From: Lachnoclostridium edouardi
GTDB lineage: Bacteria > Bacillota > Clostridia > Lachnospirales > Lachnospiraceae
DNA: 64,000 nt
Assembly: GCF_900240245.1 (NCBI RefSeq)
Contig: NZ_OESQ01000001.1
Span: 2,288,501-2,352,500, forward strand
Direction: 5' to 3'
In this document: positions 41,659 through 51,258 of the stretch, piece after piece
Numbering within the stretch: position 1 is the stretch's first letter
Layout: each line of letters starts with the position of its first letter
The notes under the pieces: generated by a model
What the model was told of the DNA's origin: nothing
The model's input: only the letters and a program-made list of their open reading frames with translations
The model's database searches: none
Position numbers and translations under genes: made by a program

Positions 41659-43170
41659 ATGGAAAATATCGGCTTACTGATGCATGGGTTTACGCTGGCT
41701 TTCAGCGCCTCTAATCTGCTGGCAGCTTTATTTGGGGCTATTGTAGGACTGATAGTGGGAGCCATGCCCGGATTGGGAGGAATTACAGGCGTGTCCCTGC
41801 TTTTGCCCCTTACATACAGTATGAGCCCCACTACAGCAATTATTATGCTGGCCTCTCTGTATTACTCTACTATGTACGGAGGCAGCTTCAGCGCTATCCT
41901 GTTAAACATTCCGGGAGATTCCCCGGCAGTAATGACGGCTTTAGACGGAAATCAGCTGACCAGAAAGGGACAGCCGGGAAGGGCTCTTGCAGCAGCCAAT
42001 ATTTCATCTTTTATTGGAGGAACTATCGGCATTATTCTGCTGACAATATCAGGACCAATACTGGCCAGGTTCGGATTAAAATTTGGTTCCCCTGAATTGG
42101 CTCTTTTAATTATTTTTGCAATGACATCTATTGGGTGGATTTTGGGGGACAATCCTGTAAAAGGACTGCTGGCCACAGGGCTGGGCTTAATGTTAGCCAC
42201 AGTGGGAGTAGATCAGGCAGTAGGGCTTTCCAGATTCAGCTTTGGGACGATTAACTTATTATCAGGCATTTCTTTTATTCCTATGGTAATCGGTATTTTC
42301 GGATTCAGCCAGGTAATTGAAATGGCCATGCTGCCGGCCAGAAATTCTGACGAAAAAGTGCAGATCAGCAGAAAGGACTGCTATTTATCTAAATCAGAAA
42401 TGAAAAGGATACTTCCCATTACCTTGAGGCAGGGGATTTTAGGCACTTTTATCGGCGTTATGCCGGGAGCCGGCGCCACTACCTCCGCGTTTCTTTCTTA
42501 TATTATGGAAAAGAGAATTAATAAAAACAGAGATGAAATGGGAAAAGGCTGTATTGAAGGTGTTTCAGCCCCAGAGTCCTCCAACAATGCGGCGGCGGCC
42601 GGTGCCTTTGCTCCTCTGCTTACATTGGGAATTCCGGGAGGCTCCACTACAGCTGTTTTGTTAGGAGGCCTGATGATGTGGGGTCTTCGACCGGGACCTA
42701 CCTTATTTACAGATAATCCGGATTTTGTCTGGCCTTTAATTGCTTCTATGTATTTAGGAAATATAATCTGTCTGTTAATTGCATTTTTATGTATCCCTCT
42801 TTTAGTAAAGGCTATTAAAGTGCCTAATGCTATATTGATTCCTGTTATTACGGCAATCTGCGTCATGGGGGCGTATTCCACCTCAAATAATATGTTTGAC
42901 GTATACTTTATGCTGGGAGCAGGAGTAGTAGGCTATTTAATGAAGGTTTCTCAGATTCCGTCGGCGCCGCTGCTGCTTACCTTTGTACTTGCTCCGATGC
43001 TGGAAAAGTACGTGCGTCAGTCCTTTGACATGACAAGAGGAGATATTTCCATTTTCTTCAGAGGAGGTATTTGCTGGTTCTTTATTATTATGACAATACT
43101 TATGTGTACATTCCCGGTGTTAAAATCTGTGTGGGACAAAACGAAGAAAAGTAATTCAGCGGCCGGCTGA
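41659..43170 (+). CDS. tctA: TctA large membrane subunit
   Basis: A 503-residue, roughly 11-12 TM protein with the two TctA signature segments: GAMPGLGGITGVSLLLPLTY near residue 32 and its repeat GVMPGAGATTSAFLSYIME near 276, plus GIPGGSTTAVLLGGLMMWGL. It forms the transport channel of the tripartite tricarboxylate transporter, driven by ion gradients. SD AAAGGAGG. The last gene of the sigma-54 operon, ended by the strong hairpin at 43189. Confidence 0.95.
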   Translation: MENIGLLMHGFTLAFSASNLLAALFGAIVGLIVGAMPGLGGITGVSLLLPLTYSMSPTTAIIMLASLYYSTMYGGSFSAILLNIPGDSPAVMTALDGNQLTRKGQPGRALAAANISSFIGGTIGIILLTISGPILARFGLKFGSPELALLIIFAMTSIGWILGDNPVKGLLATGLGLMLATVGVDQAVGLSRFSFGTINLLSGISFIPMVIGIFGFSQVIEMAMLPARNSDEKVQISRKDCYLSKSEMKRILPITLRQGILGTFIGVMPGAGATTSAFLSYIMEKRINKNRDEMGKGCIEGVSAPESSNNAAAAGAFAPLLTLGIPGGSTTAVLLGGLMMWGLRPGPTLFTDNPDFVWPLIASMYLGNIICLLIAFLCIPLLVKAIKVPNAILIPVITAICVMGAYSTSNNMFDVYFMLGAGVVGYLMKVSQIPSAPLLLTFVLAPMLEKYVRQSFDMTRGDISIFFRGGICWFFIIMTILMCTFPVLKSVWDKTKKSNSAAG

Positions 43171-43188
43171 CAACATATAAATAAAAAT

Positions 43189-43243
43189 AGGGAATACAAA
43201 GGTATCAGAAGAAGGTTTTCCGTATACTTTGTATTCCCTGTTT
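43189..43243. terminator. bidirectional terminator after tctA
   Basis: AGGGAATACAAAG (43189-43201) pairs with CTTTGTATTCCCT (43227-43239), 13 perfect pairs, with A-rich and T-rich flanks. It serves tctA and the convergent small gene at 43277. Confidence 0.8.
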
Positions 43244-43276
43244 TACATTTCTTTTATTCAAAAGTTCTTTGTAGCT

Positions 43277-43501
43277 TTAAAACATTTTTTCAAGTCGTTT
43301 CAGCAGCTCCAGATCTTCTTTCCTGACTTTTAAATTAGAATTCATAGTTTTTCCGTCAGGAGCTGTTACCTGAATCTCAATTACTGTTCCCTCCATAATA
43401 GCTTCCCTGTGAACTGCTTTCAAAAAAAGAGGAAACTTTGGATGGCGGGAACGAAAATGCGCCCATTCCTCTTTTAACTGCATTAATTCCATAAAATTCA
43501 T
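43277..43501 (-). CDS. conserved small hypothetical protein
   Basis: A 74-residue protein: helical N-terminal half (MELMQLKEEWAHFRSRHPKF), then a short beta segment (EGTVIEIQVTAPDGKTMNSN) and a helical end (EDLELLKRLEKMF). The ATG at 43501 is spaced from GTGGAGG; an in-frame GTG at 43519 overlaps that SD. The family is not recognised, and it is probably a core Lachnospiraceae gene. Confidence 0.6.
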   Translation of the reverse strand: MNFMELMQLKEEWAHFRSRHPKFPLFLKAVHREAIMEGTVIEIQVTAPDGKTMNSNLKVRKEDLELLKRLEKMF

Positions 43502-43560
43502 TTTTTCATATTCCTCCACAAATACTCCATAATACTTGCCTTTCGCTTATACCATAAAAG

Positions 43561-43582
43561 AAACGCTGCCGCGGCAGCGTTT
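43561..43582 (-). terminator. terminator of hpf
   Basis: AAACGCTGCC-GC-GGCAGCGTTT is a perfect palindrome just after the hpf stop on the minus strand, followed by TTTCTTTT on that strand. Confidence 0.75.
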
Positions 43583-43597
43583 CCAAATAAATCGTTT

Positions 43598-44125
43598 TTA
43601 GAATTCTGGCTCAATTAAACCGTAAGTGTTGCCTTTTCTCTTGTAAACTACATTGACCTCTTCAGTTTCAGAATTTAAAAATACATAAAAGCTGTGGCCT
43701 AAAAGCTCCATCTGTACACATGCCTCTTCAGGGTCCATAGGCTTTACTCCAAACTTTTTCGTCTTCATAATCCTGACTTCGTCGTCCAGATCATATTCTT
43801 CTTTAATAAAAGCTTCAGAGAAAGAAAGGGCAGACTGTTTTTTGTCTATCAGTTTTCTTTTATATTTTTTAATCTGACGTTCAATAATCTCTTCTACTAA
43901 ATCAATGGATACATACATATCGCTGCTGGACTCTTCCGCACGGATAATATTGCCTTTCATAGGAATAGTTACCTCAATCTTCTGGCGGTCCTTCTGAACA
44001 CTTAAAGTTACAATTACCTCTGTGTCAGGAGTAAAGTACCGCTCCAGCTTGCCAATCTTGTCCTCCACTGCCTGTTTCAAACCAGGAGTTACCTCAATAT
44101 TTCTGCCTGTAATCACATAACGCAT
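43598..44125 (-). CDS. hpf: ribosome hibernation promoting factor, long form
   Basis: A 175-residue HPF: an N-terminal S30AE domain (RYVITGRNIEVTPGLKQAVE, KIEVTIPMKGNIIRAEESS), a basic linker, and the C-terminal S30AE dimerisation domain (MDPEEACVQMELLGHSFYVF, YKRKGNTYGLIEPEF). The long form dimerises 70S ribosomes into 100S particles in stationary phase. SD AAAGGAG on the minus strand. Divergent from secA across 600 bp. Confidence 0.95.
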   Translation of the reverse strand: MRYVITGRNIEVTPGLKQAVEDKIGKLERYFTPDTEVIVTLSVQKDRQKIEVTIPMKGNIIRAEESSSDMYVSIDLVEEIIERQIKKYKRKLIDKKQSALSFSEAFIKEEYDLDDEVRIMKTKKFGVKPMDPEEACVQMELLGHSFYVFLNSETEEVNVVYKRKGNTYGLIEPEF

Positions 44126-44729
44126 AAACTATCAGCTCCTTTTTCTTGTGATAACATTAGTATACCATATAAATTCATAATACTCAATCTGATTCTCATA
44201 AATATTTTGACAATTATTCTAAATTCTTTCTAAAATGCTGCTTCTAATTCATATAATATAGTGTTGCATTACTATCTGTCCCCTCAAGAAAAAGTCAATA
44301 GTTCTGGTGTATTTTTTGTCGAAATAATGAAGTTTATTAGATGTGTACAAAAATAAAAAAATGATAAGCTATTTCTAAAAAGGGAGAATTATGGAAAAAA
44401 ATAGTGTGGATAATGTGGATAACTTGGTGTATAACTAAGATATGTGCCAGAATACGCGATTTTGCCTGTGGATAACAATGGGTACTTTTTCACAGCCGGA
44501 TTGTGGATAATGTGGATAAGTCAAAAAAGAGACATTTTTTTTGTGCAATTTGCTAAGTTTACCGTAATATATACAATTATGTCAATTTATGTCGAGAAAG
44601 GGAAACACATTGGGAAATCAGATAATGTTAAATTTTTATGAATGAGTTGAATAAACAAGAGGAAGGTGCTACAATATATTGGATTGTACTGTTTAATAAG
44701 AAGTATAGCATAGAAGCAGGAGAGAATTT
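44126..44729. other. hpf-secA intergenic region with five DnaA boxes
   Basis: There is no gene here. TGTGGATAA (perfect DnaA box, read as TTATCCACA on the minus strand) occurs five times in the same orientation: 44405, 44414, 44467, 44502 and 44511. They form two abutting pairs and one single. The rest is AT-rich and must hold the hpf and secA promoters. The 66-codon frame starting at 44444 overlaps the boxes and has no SD. Confidence 0.75.
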
Positions 44730-47303
44730 ATGAACATTTTGGAAAAGATATTTGGTACACATAGTGAGAGAGAGTTAAAGCTCATTTATCCTATTGTGGA
44801 CAAAATAGAGAGTCTGAAACCGGAGATGGAGGCATTGTCAGATGACCAGCTGCGGGACAAGACAAGAGAGTTTAAGGAAAGACTGTCAAATGGAGAGACA
44901 TTAGACGACATTCTTCCTGAGGCATTTGCAACTGTCAGAGAAGCGGCGAAAAGATCATTAAATATGGAGCATTACCGTGTACAGCTGATTGGTGGAATCG
45001 TTCTTCACCAGGGGCGTATTGCGGAGATGAGAACCGGAGAAGGTAAAACCCTTGTTTCCACAGCTCCTGCATATTTAAATGCATTAGCCGGAAAAGGCGT
45101 GCACATTGTAACAGTCAATGATTATCTGGCAAAGCGAGATGCAGAGTGGATGGGAAGAGTCCATGAGTTTCTGGGTCTGACTGTAGGCGTTGTGCTGAAC
45201 TCTATGAACAGCGACGAAAGAAAAAAAGCATATGGCTGTGATATCACATATGTAACCAATAATGAGCTGGGATTTGACTACCTGCGTGACAACATGGCTA
45301 TATATAAAGAACAGATGGTTTTAAGAGATCTGGATTTTGCTATTATCGACGAGGTGGACTCTGTACTTATTGACGAGGCCAGAACACCTTTGATTATTTC
45401 TGGACAAAGCGGCAAGTCCACAAAGCTGTACGAGGTTTGTGATGTGCTGGCCCGCCAGCTGGAAAAAGGAAAAGAGTCTGCGGAATTCTCCAAGATGGCT
45501 GCCATTATGGGAGAGGAGATTGAGGAGGAAGGCGACTTTATTGTTAATGAAAAGGACAAGATTGTCAACTTGACTGCAGACGGCGTTAAGAAGGTGGAGG
45601 AGTTCTTCCACATTGAAAACCTGGCTGACCCGGAAAATCTGGAGATCCAGCACAATGTGATTTTGGCTCTGCGCGCCAATTATCTGATGTTCCGCGATAA
45701 AGATTATGTAGTAAAGGACGACGAGGTTCTTATTGTAGATGAGTTTACAGGACGTATTATGCCTGGCCGCCGTTATTCTGACGGACTTCATCAGGCCATT
45801 GAGGCAAAAGAGCATGTCAATGTAAAGAGAGAAAGCAAGACTCTGGCTACAATTACTTTCCAGAACTTCTTCAATAAATTTAATAAGAAATCAGGTATGA
45901 CAGGAACTGCCTTAACTGAGGAAAAAGAGTTCAGAAATACCTACGGTATGGACGCCATTGCCATTCCTACTAATAAACCGGTAATCCGTATTGACCACGA
46001 GGATGCAGTTTACAAAACAAAAAAAGAGAAGTTTAAAGCTGTTGTAGATGAGATTGAGGCTACTCACGCAAAGGGACAGCCTGTGCTGGTGGGTACTATT
46101 ACTATTGAGACTTCCGAGATGCTTAGCCAGATGTTAAAGAAAAAAGGAATTCCTCATAAGGTGCTGAATGCAAAGTACCATGAGCTGGAGGCTGAGATCG
46201 TAGCAGACGCAGGTATACACGGAGCGGTTACGATTGCCACCAACATGGCGGGACGTGGTACAGATATTAAGCTGGACGACGAGTCTAAGGCTGCCGGCGG
46301 TTTGAAGATCATTGGTACAGAGCGCCATGAATCCAGACGTATTGACAATCAGTTAAGAGGACGTTCCGGACGTCAGGGGGACCCAGGCGAGTCCAGATTC
46401 TACATCTCTCTGGAAGATGATTTAATGAGACTGTTTGGTTCTGAGCGTCTTGTGGGAATGTTTAACGCTTTAGGTGTGCCGGAAGGCGAGCAGATTGAGC
46501 ATAAGATGCTTTCCAATGCCATTGAAAAGGCTCAGATGAAGATTGAGAACAACAACTATGGTATTCGTGAGCAGCTTCTGAAATATGACGAGGTAAATAA
46601 CGAGCAGCGTGAAGTCATCTATGCAGAAAGAAGAAGAGTTCTGGACGGCGACAATATGCGCGATCTGGTTCTGAAGATGATTACTGATATAGTTGAGAAT
46701 TCTGTGGACATGTCCATTTCAGATGAGCAGTCTGCTGAAAACTGGGATTTTGGAGAGCTGAATAATCTGCTGCTTCCGGTTATCCCTCTGGGACCGGTTT
46801 CCCTGACAGATGAGATTAAGGGAATGAAGAAGTCTGAGCTGACTCATATGCTGAAGGAAAAGGCCATTAAGCTTTATGAGGCAAAAGAGGCGGAATTCCC
46901 GGATTCTGAGCAGATCAGAGAGATTGAGCGCGTGATTCTTCTAAAAGTAATTGACAATAAGTGGATGTCCCATATTGATGATATGGACCAGCTGCGCCAG
47001 GGTATTGGACTTCAGGCATATGGACAGAGAGACCCTCTTGTAGAGTACAAGATGAGCGGCTATGAAATGTTTGAGGGCATGACTGCGGCAATCTGCGAGG
47101 AGACAGTGAGAATTCTTTTTCATATTCGCGTAGAGCAGAAGGTGGAGAGAGAGCCTGCGGCTAAGGTTACAGGTACAAATAAGGACGACAGCGCAGTTCA
47201 GGCGCCAAAGCGCCGTGATGTGCGCAAGGTTTATCCAAATGATCCTTGTCCTTGCGGCAGCGGCAAAAAGTATAAACAGTGCTGCGGCAGAAAGCCAGTA
47301 TAA
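44730..47303 (+). CDS. secA: preprotein translocase ATPase SecA
   Basis: An 857-residue SecA with all parts: Walker [11 protein letters not shown] near residue 103, [19 protein letters not shown] (Walker B/DEAD), [22 protein letters not shown] motif VI (here [13 protein letters not shown]), the helical scaffold, and the C-terminal zinc SEC-C motif [16 protein letters not shown]. It pushes unfolded preproteins through SecYEG using ATP. SD AGGAGAG before ATG 44730. prfB follows by 25 nt, an arrangement common in Firmicutes. Confidence 0.98.
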   Translation: MNILEKIFGTHSERELKLIYPIVDKIESLKPEMEALSDDQLRDKTREFKERLSNGETLDDILPEAFATVREAAKRSLNMEHYRVQLIGGIVLHQGRIAEMRTGEGKTLVSTAPAYLNALAGKGVHIVTVNDYLAKRDAEWMGRVHEFLGLTVGVVLNSMNSDERKKAYGCDITYVTNNELGFDYLRDNMAIYKEQMVLRDLDFAIIDEVDSVLIDEARTPLIISGQSGKSTKLYEVCDVLARQLEKGKESAEFSKMAAIMGEEIEEEGDFIVNEKDKIVNLTADGVKKVEEFFHIENLADPENLEIQHNVILALRANYLMFRDKDYVVKDDEVLIVDEFTGRIMPGRRYSDGLHQAIEAKEHVNVKRESKTLATITFQNFFNKFNKKSGMTGTALTEEKEFRNTYGMDAIAIPTNKPVIRIDHEDAVYKTKKEKFKAVVDEIEATHAKGQPVLVGTITIETSEMLSQMLKKKGIPHKVLNAKYHELEAEIVADAGIHGAVTIATNMAGRGTDIKLDDESKAAGGLKIIGTERHESRRIDNQLRGRSGRQGDPGESRFYISLEDDLMRLFGSERLVGMFNALGVPEGEQIEHKMLSNAIEKAQMKIENNNYGIREQLLKYDEVNNEQREVIYAERRRVLDGDNMRDLVLKMITDIVENSVDMSISDEQSAENWDFGELNNLLLPVIPLGPVSLTDEIKGMKKSELTHMLKEKAIKLYEAKEAEFPDSEQIREIERVILLKVIDNKWMSHIDDMDQLRQGIGLQAYGQRDPLVEYKMSGYEMFEGMTAAICEETVRILFHIRVEQKVEREPAAKVTGTNKDDSAVQAPKRRDVRKVYPNDPCPCGSGKKYKQCCGRKPV

Positions 47304-47328
47304 TAAATAATAGAAAGAAGGTGACACA

Positions 47329-48457
47329 ATGGTTGAGCTGGATCAGTTCAAATATACATTATCTACCTTTAAGAAACCATTAGTGGAAGTGAGGGATTCA
47401 CTTTGACCTGGACAACAAGGTCAAGAGAATTGATGAATTAGATAAATCCATGGAGGAGCCGGATTTCTGGAATGATCCGGAGCGCTCCACCAGAATTGTA
47501 AAAGAGGCTAAGAATTTAAAAGATACAGTGGACGGCTATAAAAAGCTGGAAGAGGAACTGGAAGAAATTGAACTGATGATTGAAATGGGCAATGAGGAAA
47601 ATGATCCTTCTGTTGTGCCGGAAGTGGCGGAGATGGTAAAGGATTTTGAATCTAAATTAGAGTCCATGCGCATCAGCACCTTGCTGTCAGGAGAATACGA
47701 CGGCTGCAATGCCATTCTTCGCTTAAATGCAGGCGCAGGAGGCACAGAATCCTGCGACTGGTGCAGTATGCTGTACAGAATGTACTGCAGATGGGCTGAC
47801 AGCAAAGGATTTACTACAGAGGTTTTGGACTTCCTGGATGGAGACGAGGCCGGTATTAAGTCCGTTACAGTTCAGATCAACGGTCAAAATGCTTTTGGCT
47901 ATTTAAAGTCAGAGAGAGGAGTGCACCGTCTTGTGAGAATTTCCCCGTTTAATGCGGCGGGAAAAAGACAGACCTCCTTTGTATCCTGCGATGTAATGCC
48001 GGATATTGAGGAAGACCTGGATGTGGAGATTAACCAGGACGATCTGCGCATTGACACTTATCGCTCCAGCGGCGCCGGTGGACAGCACATTAATAAAACA
48101 TCTTCAGCTGTGCGCATTACCCACATTCCAACGGGAATTGTAGTTCAGTGTCAAAATGAAAGATCTCAGTTCCAGAACAAGGATAAAGCCATGCAGATGC
48201 TGAAGGCAAGGCTGTATATGCTGAAGCAGCAGGAGAATGCAGAAAAAATATCAGATATTAGAGGAGACGTAAAGGAGATCGGCTGGGGCAACCAGATTCG
48301 TTCCTATGTCCTTCAGCCGTATACAATGGTGAAGGACCACAGGACCAACGCAGAAAGCGGCAATGCTGCAGCTGTTCTGGACGGCAACCTAGACCCCTTT
48401 ATCAGCGCCTATTTAAAATGGCAGAACCTTGGCAAAGAAACCCAGGAAAACCAGTAA
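47329..48457 (+). CDS. prfB: peptide chain release factor 2, programmed frameshift
   Basis: Translation begins at ATG 47329 (SD AGAAGGTGA), and reaches CTT TGA C at 47401-47407. The in-frame TGA at 47404-47406 is bypassed by a +1 shift into the frame of DLDNKVKRIDELDKS..., with GTGAGGG just upstream acting as the stimulatory SD-like element. The rest is standard RF2: GGQ in SSGAGGQHINKTSSAVR. The total is about 375 residues. RF2 recognises UGA/UAA, so RF2 scarcity at the TGA autoregulates synthesis. Confidence 0.95.
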
Positions 48458-48460
48458 AAT

Positions 48461-48524
48461 AAAAAACCAGAAAAAAGGATGAAGACATGTGAATTTTATG
48501 TCAGATCTTATTTTCTGGTTTTTT
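48461..48524 (+). terminator. long-loop terminator after prfB
   Basis: AAAAAACCAGAAAA (48461-48474) pairs perfectly with TTTTCTGGTTTTTT (48511-48524) across a 36-nt loop. The T-run makes it a terminator; the loop is unusually long. Confidence 0.65.
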
Positions 48525-48623
48525 CTGTTTTCAAAGAAAAATTTGTTGCATTCTTTTGGCAATCGTGTTAATATCTTTACTGCAAGCACAGATGTATTTG
48601 CAGAACGAACAGAAGGAGCGGCG

Positions 48624-49067
48624 ATGGAGGACAAGAATAAATATTTTGTAGTTAAGCAGAAAGCAGTGCCGGAGGTGCTGAGAAAAGTTGTAGAAGCAAA
48701 AAGACTTCTGGAGTCTGAACGGGTCCTTACAATTCAGGAAGCAACAGATCGGGTAGGAATCAGCAGAAGTTCGTTTTATAAATATAAAGACGATATTTTT
48801 CCGTTTTATGACAATGCAAAGGGAAAGACCATTACCTTAGTAATACAAATGGATGATGTGCAGGGATTTTTATCAGAAATTCTCCATGTGGTAGCTACAT
48901 ATAAGGCCAATATTCTTACAATCCATCAAAGTATTCCGGTAAATGGAGTGGCTACGCTGACATTAAGTGTGGAGGTGCGTTCTGATACTGGAAATATTTC
49001 TAAGATGGTAGAAGAGATAGAAGAGAAGAAAAACGTTCATTATATAAAAATTTTAGCCAGGGAGTAA
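48624..49067 (+). CDS. ACT-domain regulatory protein (PheB-like)
   Basis: A 147-residue protein: an N-terminal HTH-like part (LTIQEATDRVGISRSSFYKYK) and a C-terminal ACT domain (TLVIQMDDVQGFLSEILHVV, ANILTIHQSIP), as in PheB/UPF0735 proteins. ACT domains bind amino acids. It precedes homoserine dehydrogenase by 7 nt in an apparent operon, so it may sense threonine-pathway amino acids. ATG 48624 has AGAAGGAG upstream. Confidence 0.85.
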   Translation: MEDKNKYFVVKQKAVPEVLRKVVEAKRLLESERVLTIQEATDRVGISRSSFYKYKDDIFPFYDNAKGKTITLVIQMDDVQGFLSEILHVVATYKANILTIHQSIPVNGVATLTLSVEVRSDTGNISKMVEEIEEKKNVHYIKILARE

Positions 49068-49074
49068 AAAAACA

Positions 49075-50292
49075 ATGATATATGCAGCAGTGATGGGATT
49101 AGGAACAATTGGCTCAGGTGTAGTTGAGATTTTAGAGAAAAACAAAGATGTAGTGACAGATCAGCTGGGACAGGAATTAGAGGTAAAATATATTCTGGAT
49201 CTTAGAGATTTTCCGGGAACCTCTTTTGAACATAAAGTAATTCACGATTTTTCAATAATTGAAAAGGATCAGGACGTAAAGGTAGTAGTGGAAACCATGG
49301 GAGGGCTTTTGCCGGCATTTCCATGGGTGAAAGCTTGTCTGCAGGCGGGAAAGCATGTGGTGACTTCCAACAAAGCCCTGGTTGCCGCTCATGGCACAGA
49401 GCTTTTAAAAATCGCAAGAGAAAATCAGGTAAACTTTTTATTTGAGGCCAGCGTAGGAGGAGGCATTCCTATTATCCGCCCGCTGTACCGCTGCCTGATG
49501 GGAGAGCGGATTGAGGAGATTACAGGAATTCTAAACGGAACTACTAATTATATTCTGACAAAAATGGATCAGGAAGGCCAGACTTTTGAAGCAGTATTAA
49601 AAGAGGCTCAGGAATTAGGGTATGCAGAGAGAAATCCGGAGGCTGATATAGAAGGCCACGACACGTGCCGGAAGCTGGCCATTCTTACAGCCATGGCAAC
49701 TGGAAAAGAAGTAGATTATCAGGAAATTCATACAGAAGGTATTACTGACATAGAGGCAAAGGATTTCTTGTATGCAAGGCAAATGGCAGCTTCTGTTAAG
49801 CTGTTAGGCTCCAGCCAAATAGAGGGGGATTCAGTTCACGCCTGGGTGCTGCCTGTAATGATTGGACGGAACAATCCTTTATACTCAGTCTGCGATGTTT
49901 TTAATGGAATTTTGGTCAGAGGAAACATGTTAGGAGAGACAATGTTTTACGGAAAAGGGGCAGGAAAGCTTCCTACAGCCAGCGCCGTGGTGGCAGACAT
50001 GATACAGGCAATTCTTCACATGGATACCAATGTAGAAATGGGATGGGGAGAGGAAAAGCAGGAGATAGCCTCAACAGCCTCAGCCAAATTCCAGTATTTT
50101 GTAAGATTAAAGGGAGAGAAAGAGGAGCTGCTTGAAAAAGCTGAAAGCGTTTTCGGGCCGATAAAGGCTTTTGCTTTAGATGGAGAAGAATTAGAATTTG
50201 CTATTCTTACAGAGACTATGGAGGAAGGTATATTCCAGGAAAAGCTTTCTGATTTTCCTTTTATAAAGTTTATTAGGGCAAGGCTGTCTTAA
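49075..50292 (+). CDS. hom: homoserine dehydrogenase
   Basis: A 405-residue enzyme: NAD(P) site AAVMGLGTIGSGVVEILEKN, substrate domain TGILNGTTNYILTKM (the conserved NGTTNYI), GYAERNPEADIEGHD with the catalytic Asp/Lys region, and a C-terminal ACT domain (about 325-405). It reduces aspartate semialdehyde to homoserine in threonine/methionine synthesis. It follows the ACT-domain gene closely. Confidence 0.95.
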   Translation: MIYAAVMGLGTIGSGVVEILEKNKDVVTDQLGQELEVKYILDLRDFPGTSFEHKVIHDFSIIEKDQDVKVVVETMGGLLPAFPWVKACLQAGKHVVTSNKALVAAHGTELLKIARENQVNFLFEASVGGGIPIIRPLYRCLMGERIEEITGILNGTTNYILTKMDQEGQTFEAVLKEAQELGYAERNPEADIEGHDTCRKLAILTAMATGKEVDYQEIHTEGITDIEAKDFLYARQMAASVKLLGSSQIEGDSVHAWVLPVMIGRNNPLYSVCDVFNGILVRGNMLGETMFYGKGAGKLPTASAVVADMIQAILHMDTNVEMGWGEEKQEIASTASAKFQYFVRLKGEKEELLEKAESVFGPIKAFALDGEELEFAILTETMEEGIFQEKLSDFPFIKFIRARLS

Positions 50293-50353
50293 AAATAGAT
50301 ATAAAATGCCAGATAAGTTTTAAATGTGGATTTTTCAGGAGGCAAAATAAGCA

Positions 50354-50725
50354 TTGACAGGTCAGATATTAGAATTACTCAGACAGGGTTTACCTTCGCC
50401 CTGTCTGTTTCATTATTATACAGGGCTTTACTGTCCTGGCTGCGGAGGCACAAGAGCAGTTTTATATCTTTTAAAAGGTAATATATGGGCAAGCTTTTGC
50501 TGCCATCCCATTGTCCTTTATATTGTAATATCAGCAGCGGCAGAGGCAGGACTTTTTTTGTATTTGTCCAGAAAAGGAAAACCAGCCCTCTGCGCCAGGA
50601 TTTTTTATATAATCCTGTACGCCGGGCTGGGAATTGTAATAATAAACTGGATTTTTAAGAATTATATGCTTCTGGGACGGGGGATTGATATATTGCAGAA
50701 GTACAGTATATCAATTAACTTATAA
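50354..50725 (+). CDS. DUF2752 membrane protein
   Basis: A 123-residue protein with three hydrophobic segments and the DUF2752 motif CPGCGGTRAVLYLLKG near residue 30. It probably starts at TTG 50354 (AGGAGG at 50337-50342), since an in-frame TAA lies directly upstream. The function of the family is unknown. A single gene convergent with the next one. Confidence 0.75.
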   Translation: MTGQILELLRQGLPSPCLFHYYTGLYCPGCGGTRAVLYLLKGNIWASFCCHPIVLYIVISAAAEAGLFLYLSRKGKPALCARIFYIILYAGLGIVIINWIFKNYMLLGRGIDILQKYSISINL

Positions 50726-50727
50726 AA

Positions 50728-51108
50728 TTATGAAGCAGAGCTCCAGTAATTCATAATTTGCTGGTACATGTTATTGTACATAGGTCCAAGTACAGGATCT
50801 TCCAGCACCACATTGTATACATAGAGAATCATCAAAAGGACGACAAAGCTGATAATAATGCCTATGATTCCTCCTATAAGGCCGAATAACGCCATTTTGT
50901 TGGACCGGTCATTTAAACGGACAATCACAGCAGAGGTAATGGCCGCCATTCCTATACAGAACTGAATAATAGGAGAAAGGCAAAATAAAATAGCCGCGAT
51001 GCCCATAAGCAGAGAAAAAATAGCCAGCCTATTGGGCGTAGGTTTACCAGGGGCAGCAGAAGGAGACCCTTCCTGTTCCTGGTTATTTAAATTGTTTTGT
51101 ATATTCAT
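50728..51108 (-). CDS. DUF4190-like small membrane protein
   Basis: A 126-residue protein: a Gln/Asn/Pro-rich cytoplasmic start, then two or three hydrophobic segments (LAIFSLLMGIAAILFCLSPI, MALFGLIGGIIGIIISFVVL) and a short polar tail. The layout fits DUF4190-type proteins. Function unknown. SD AAAGGAG on the minus strand. Confidence 0.7.
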   Translation of the reverse strand: MNIQNNLNNQEQEGSPSAAPGKPTPNRLAIFSLLMGIAAILFCLSPIIQFCIGMAAITSAVIVRLNDRSNKMALFGLIGGIIGIIISFVVLLMILYVYNVVLEDPVLGPMYNNMYQQIMNYWSSAS

Positions 51109-51258
51109 GGAAATCTCCTTTAAAAATCATGTGCTCTTCCTTAGAAAGCACCTTTTCATATTAGCATGAAAAAGAAATATTGTCTAGACGAAGAGAAAGT
51201 TTCGCTATATAATAAACTGGATAAAGAGGCTGTGAAAAACAGCCATGGAGGACAAAAA

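Noticed and set aside
44405..44519. Chromosomal replication origin oriC
   Set aside because: The DnaA boxes are perfect, but no dnaA, dnaN or rpmH is nearby and hpf-secA-prfB is not the usual origin context. Kept as a DnaA-box cluster only.
44444..44641. 65-codon gene upstream of secA
   Set aside because: Overlaps DnaA boxes and promoter DNA, and has no SD.
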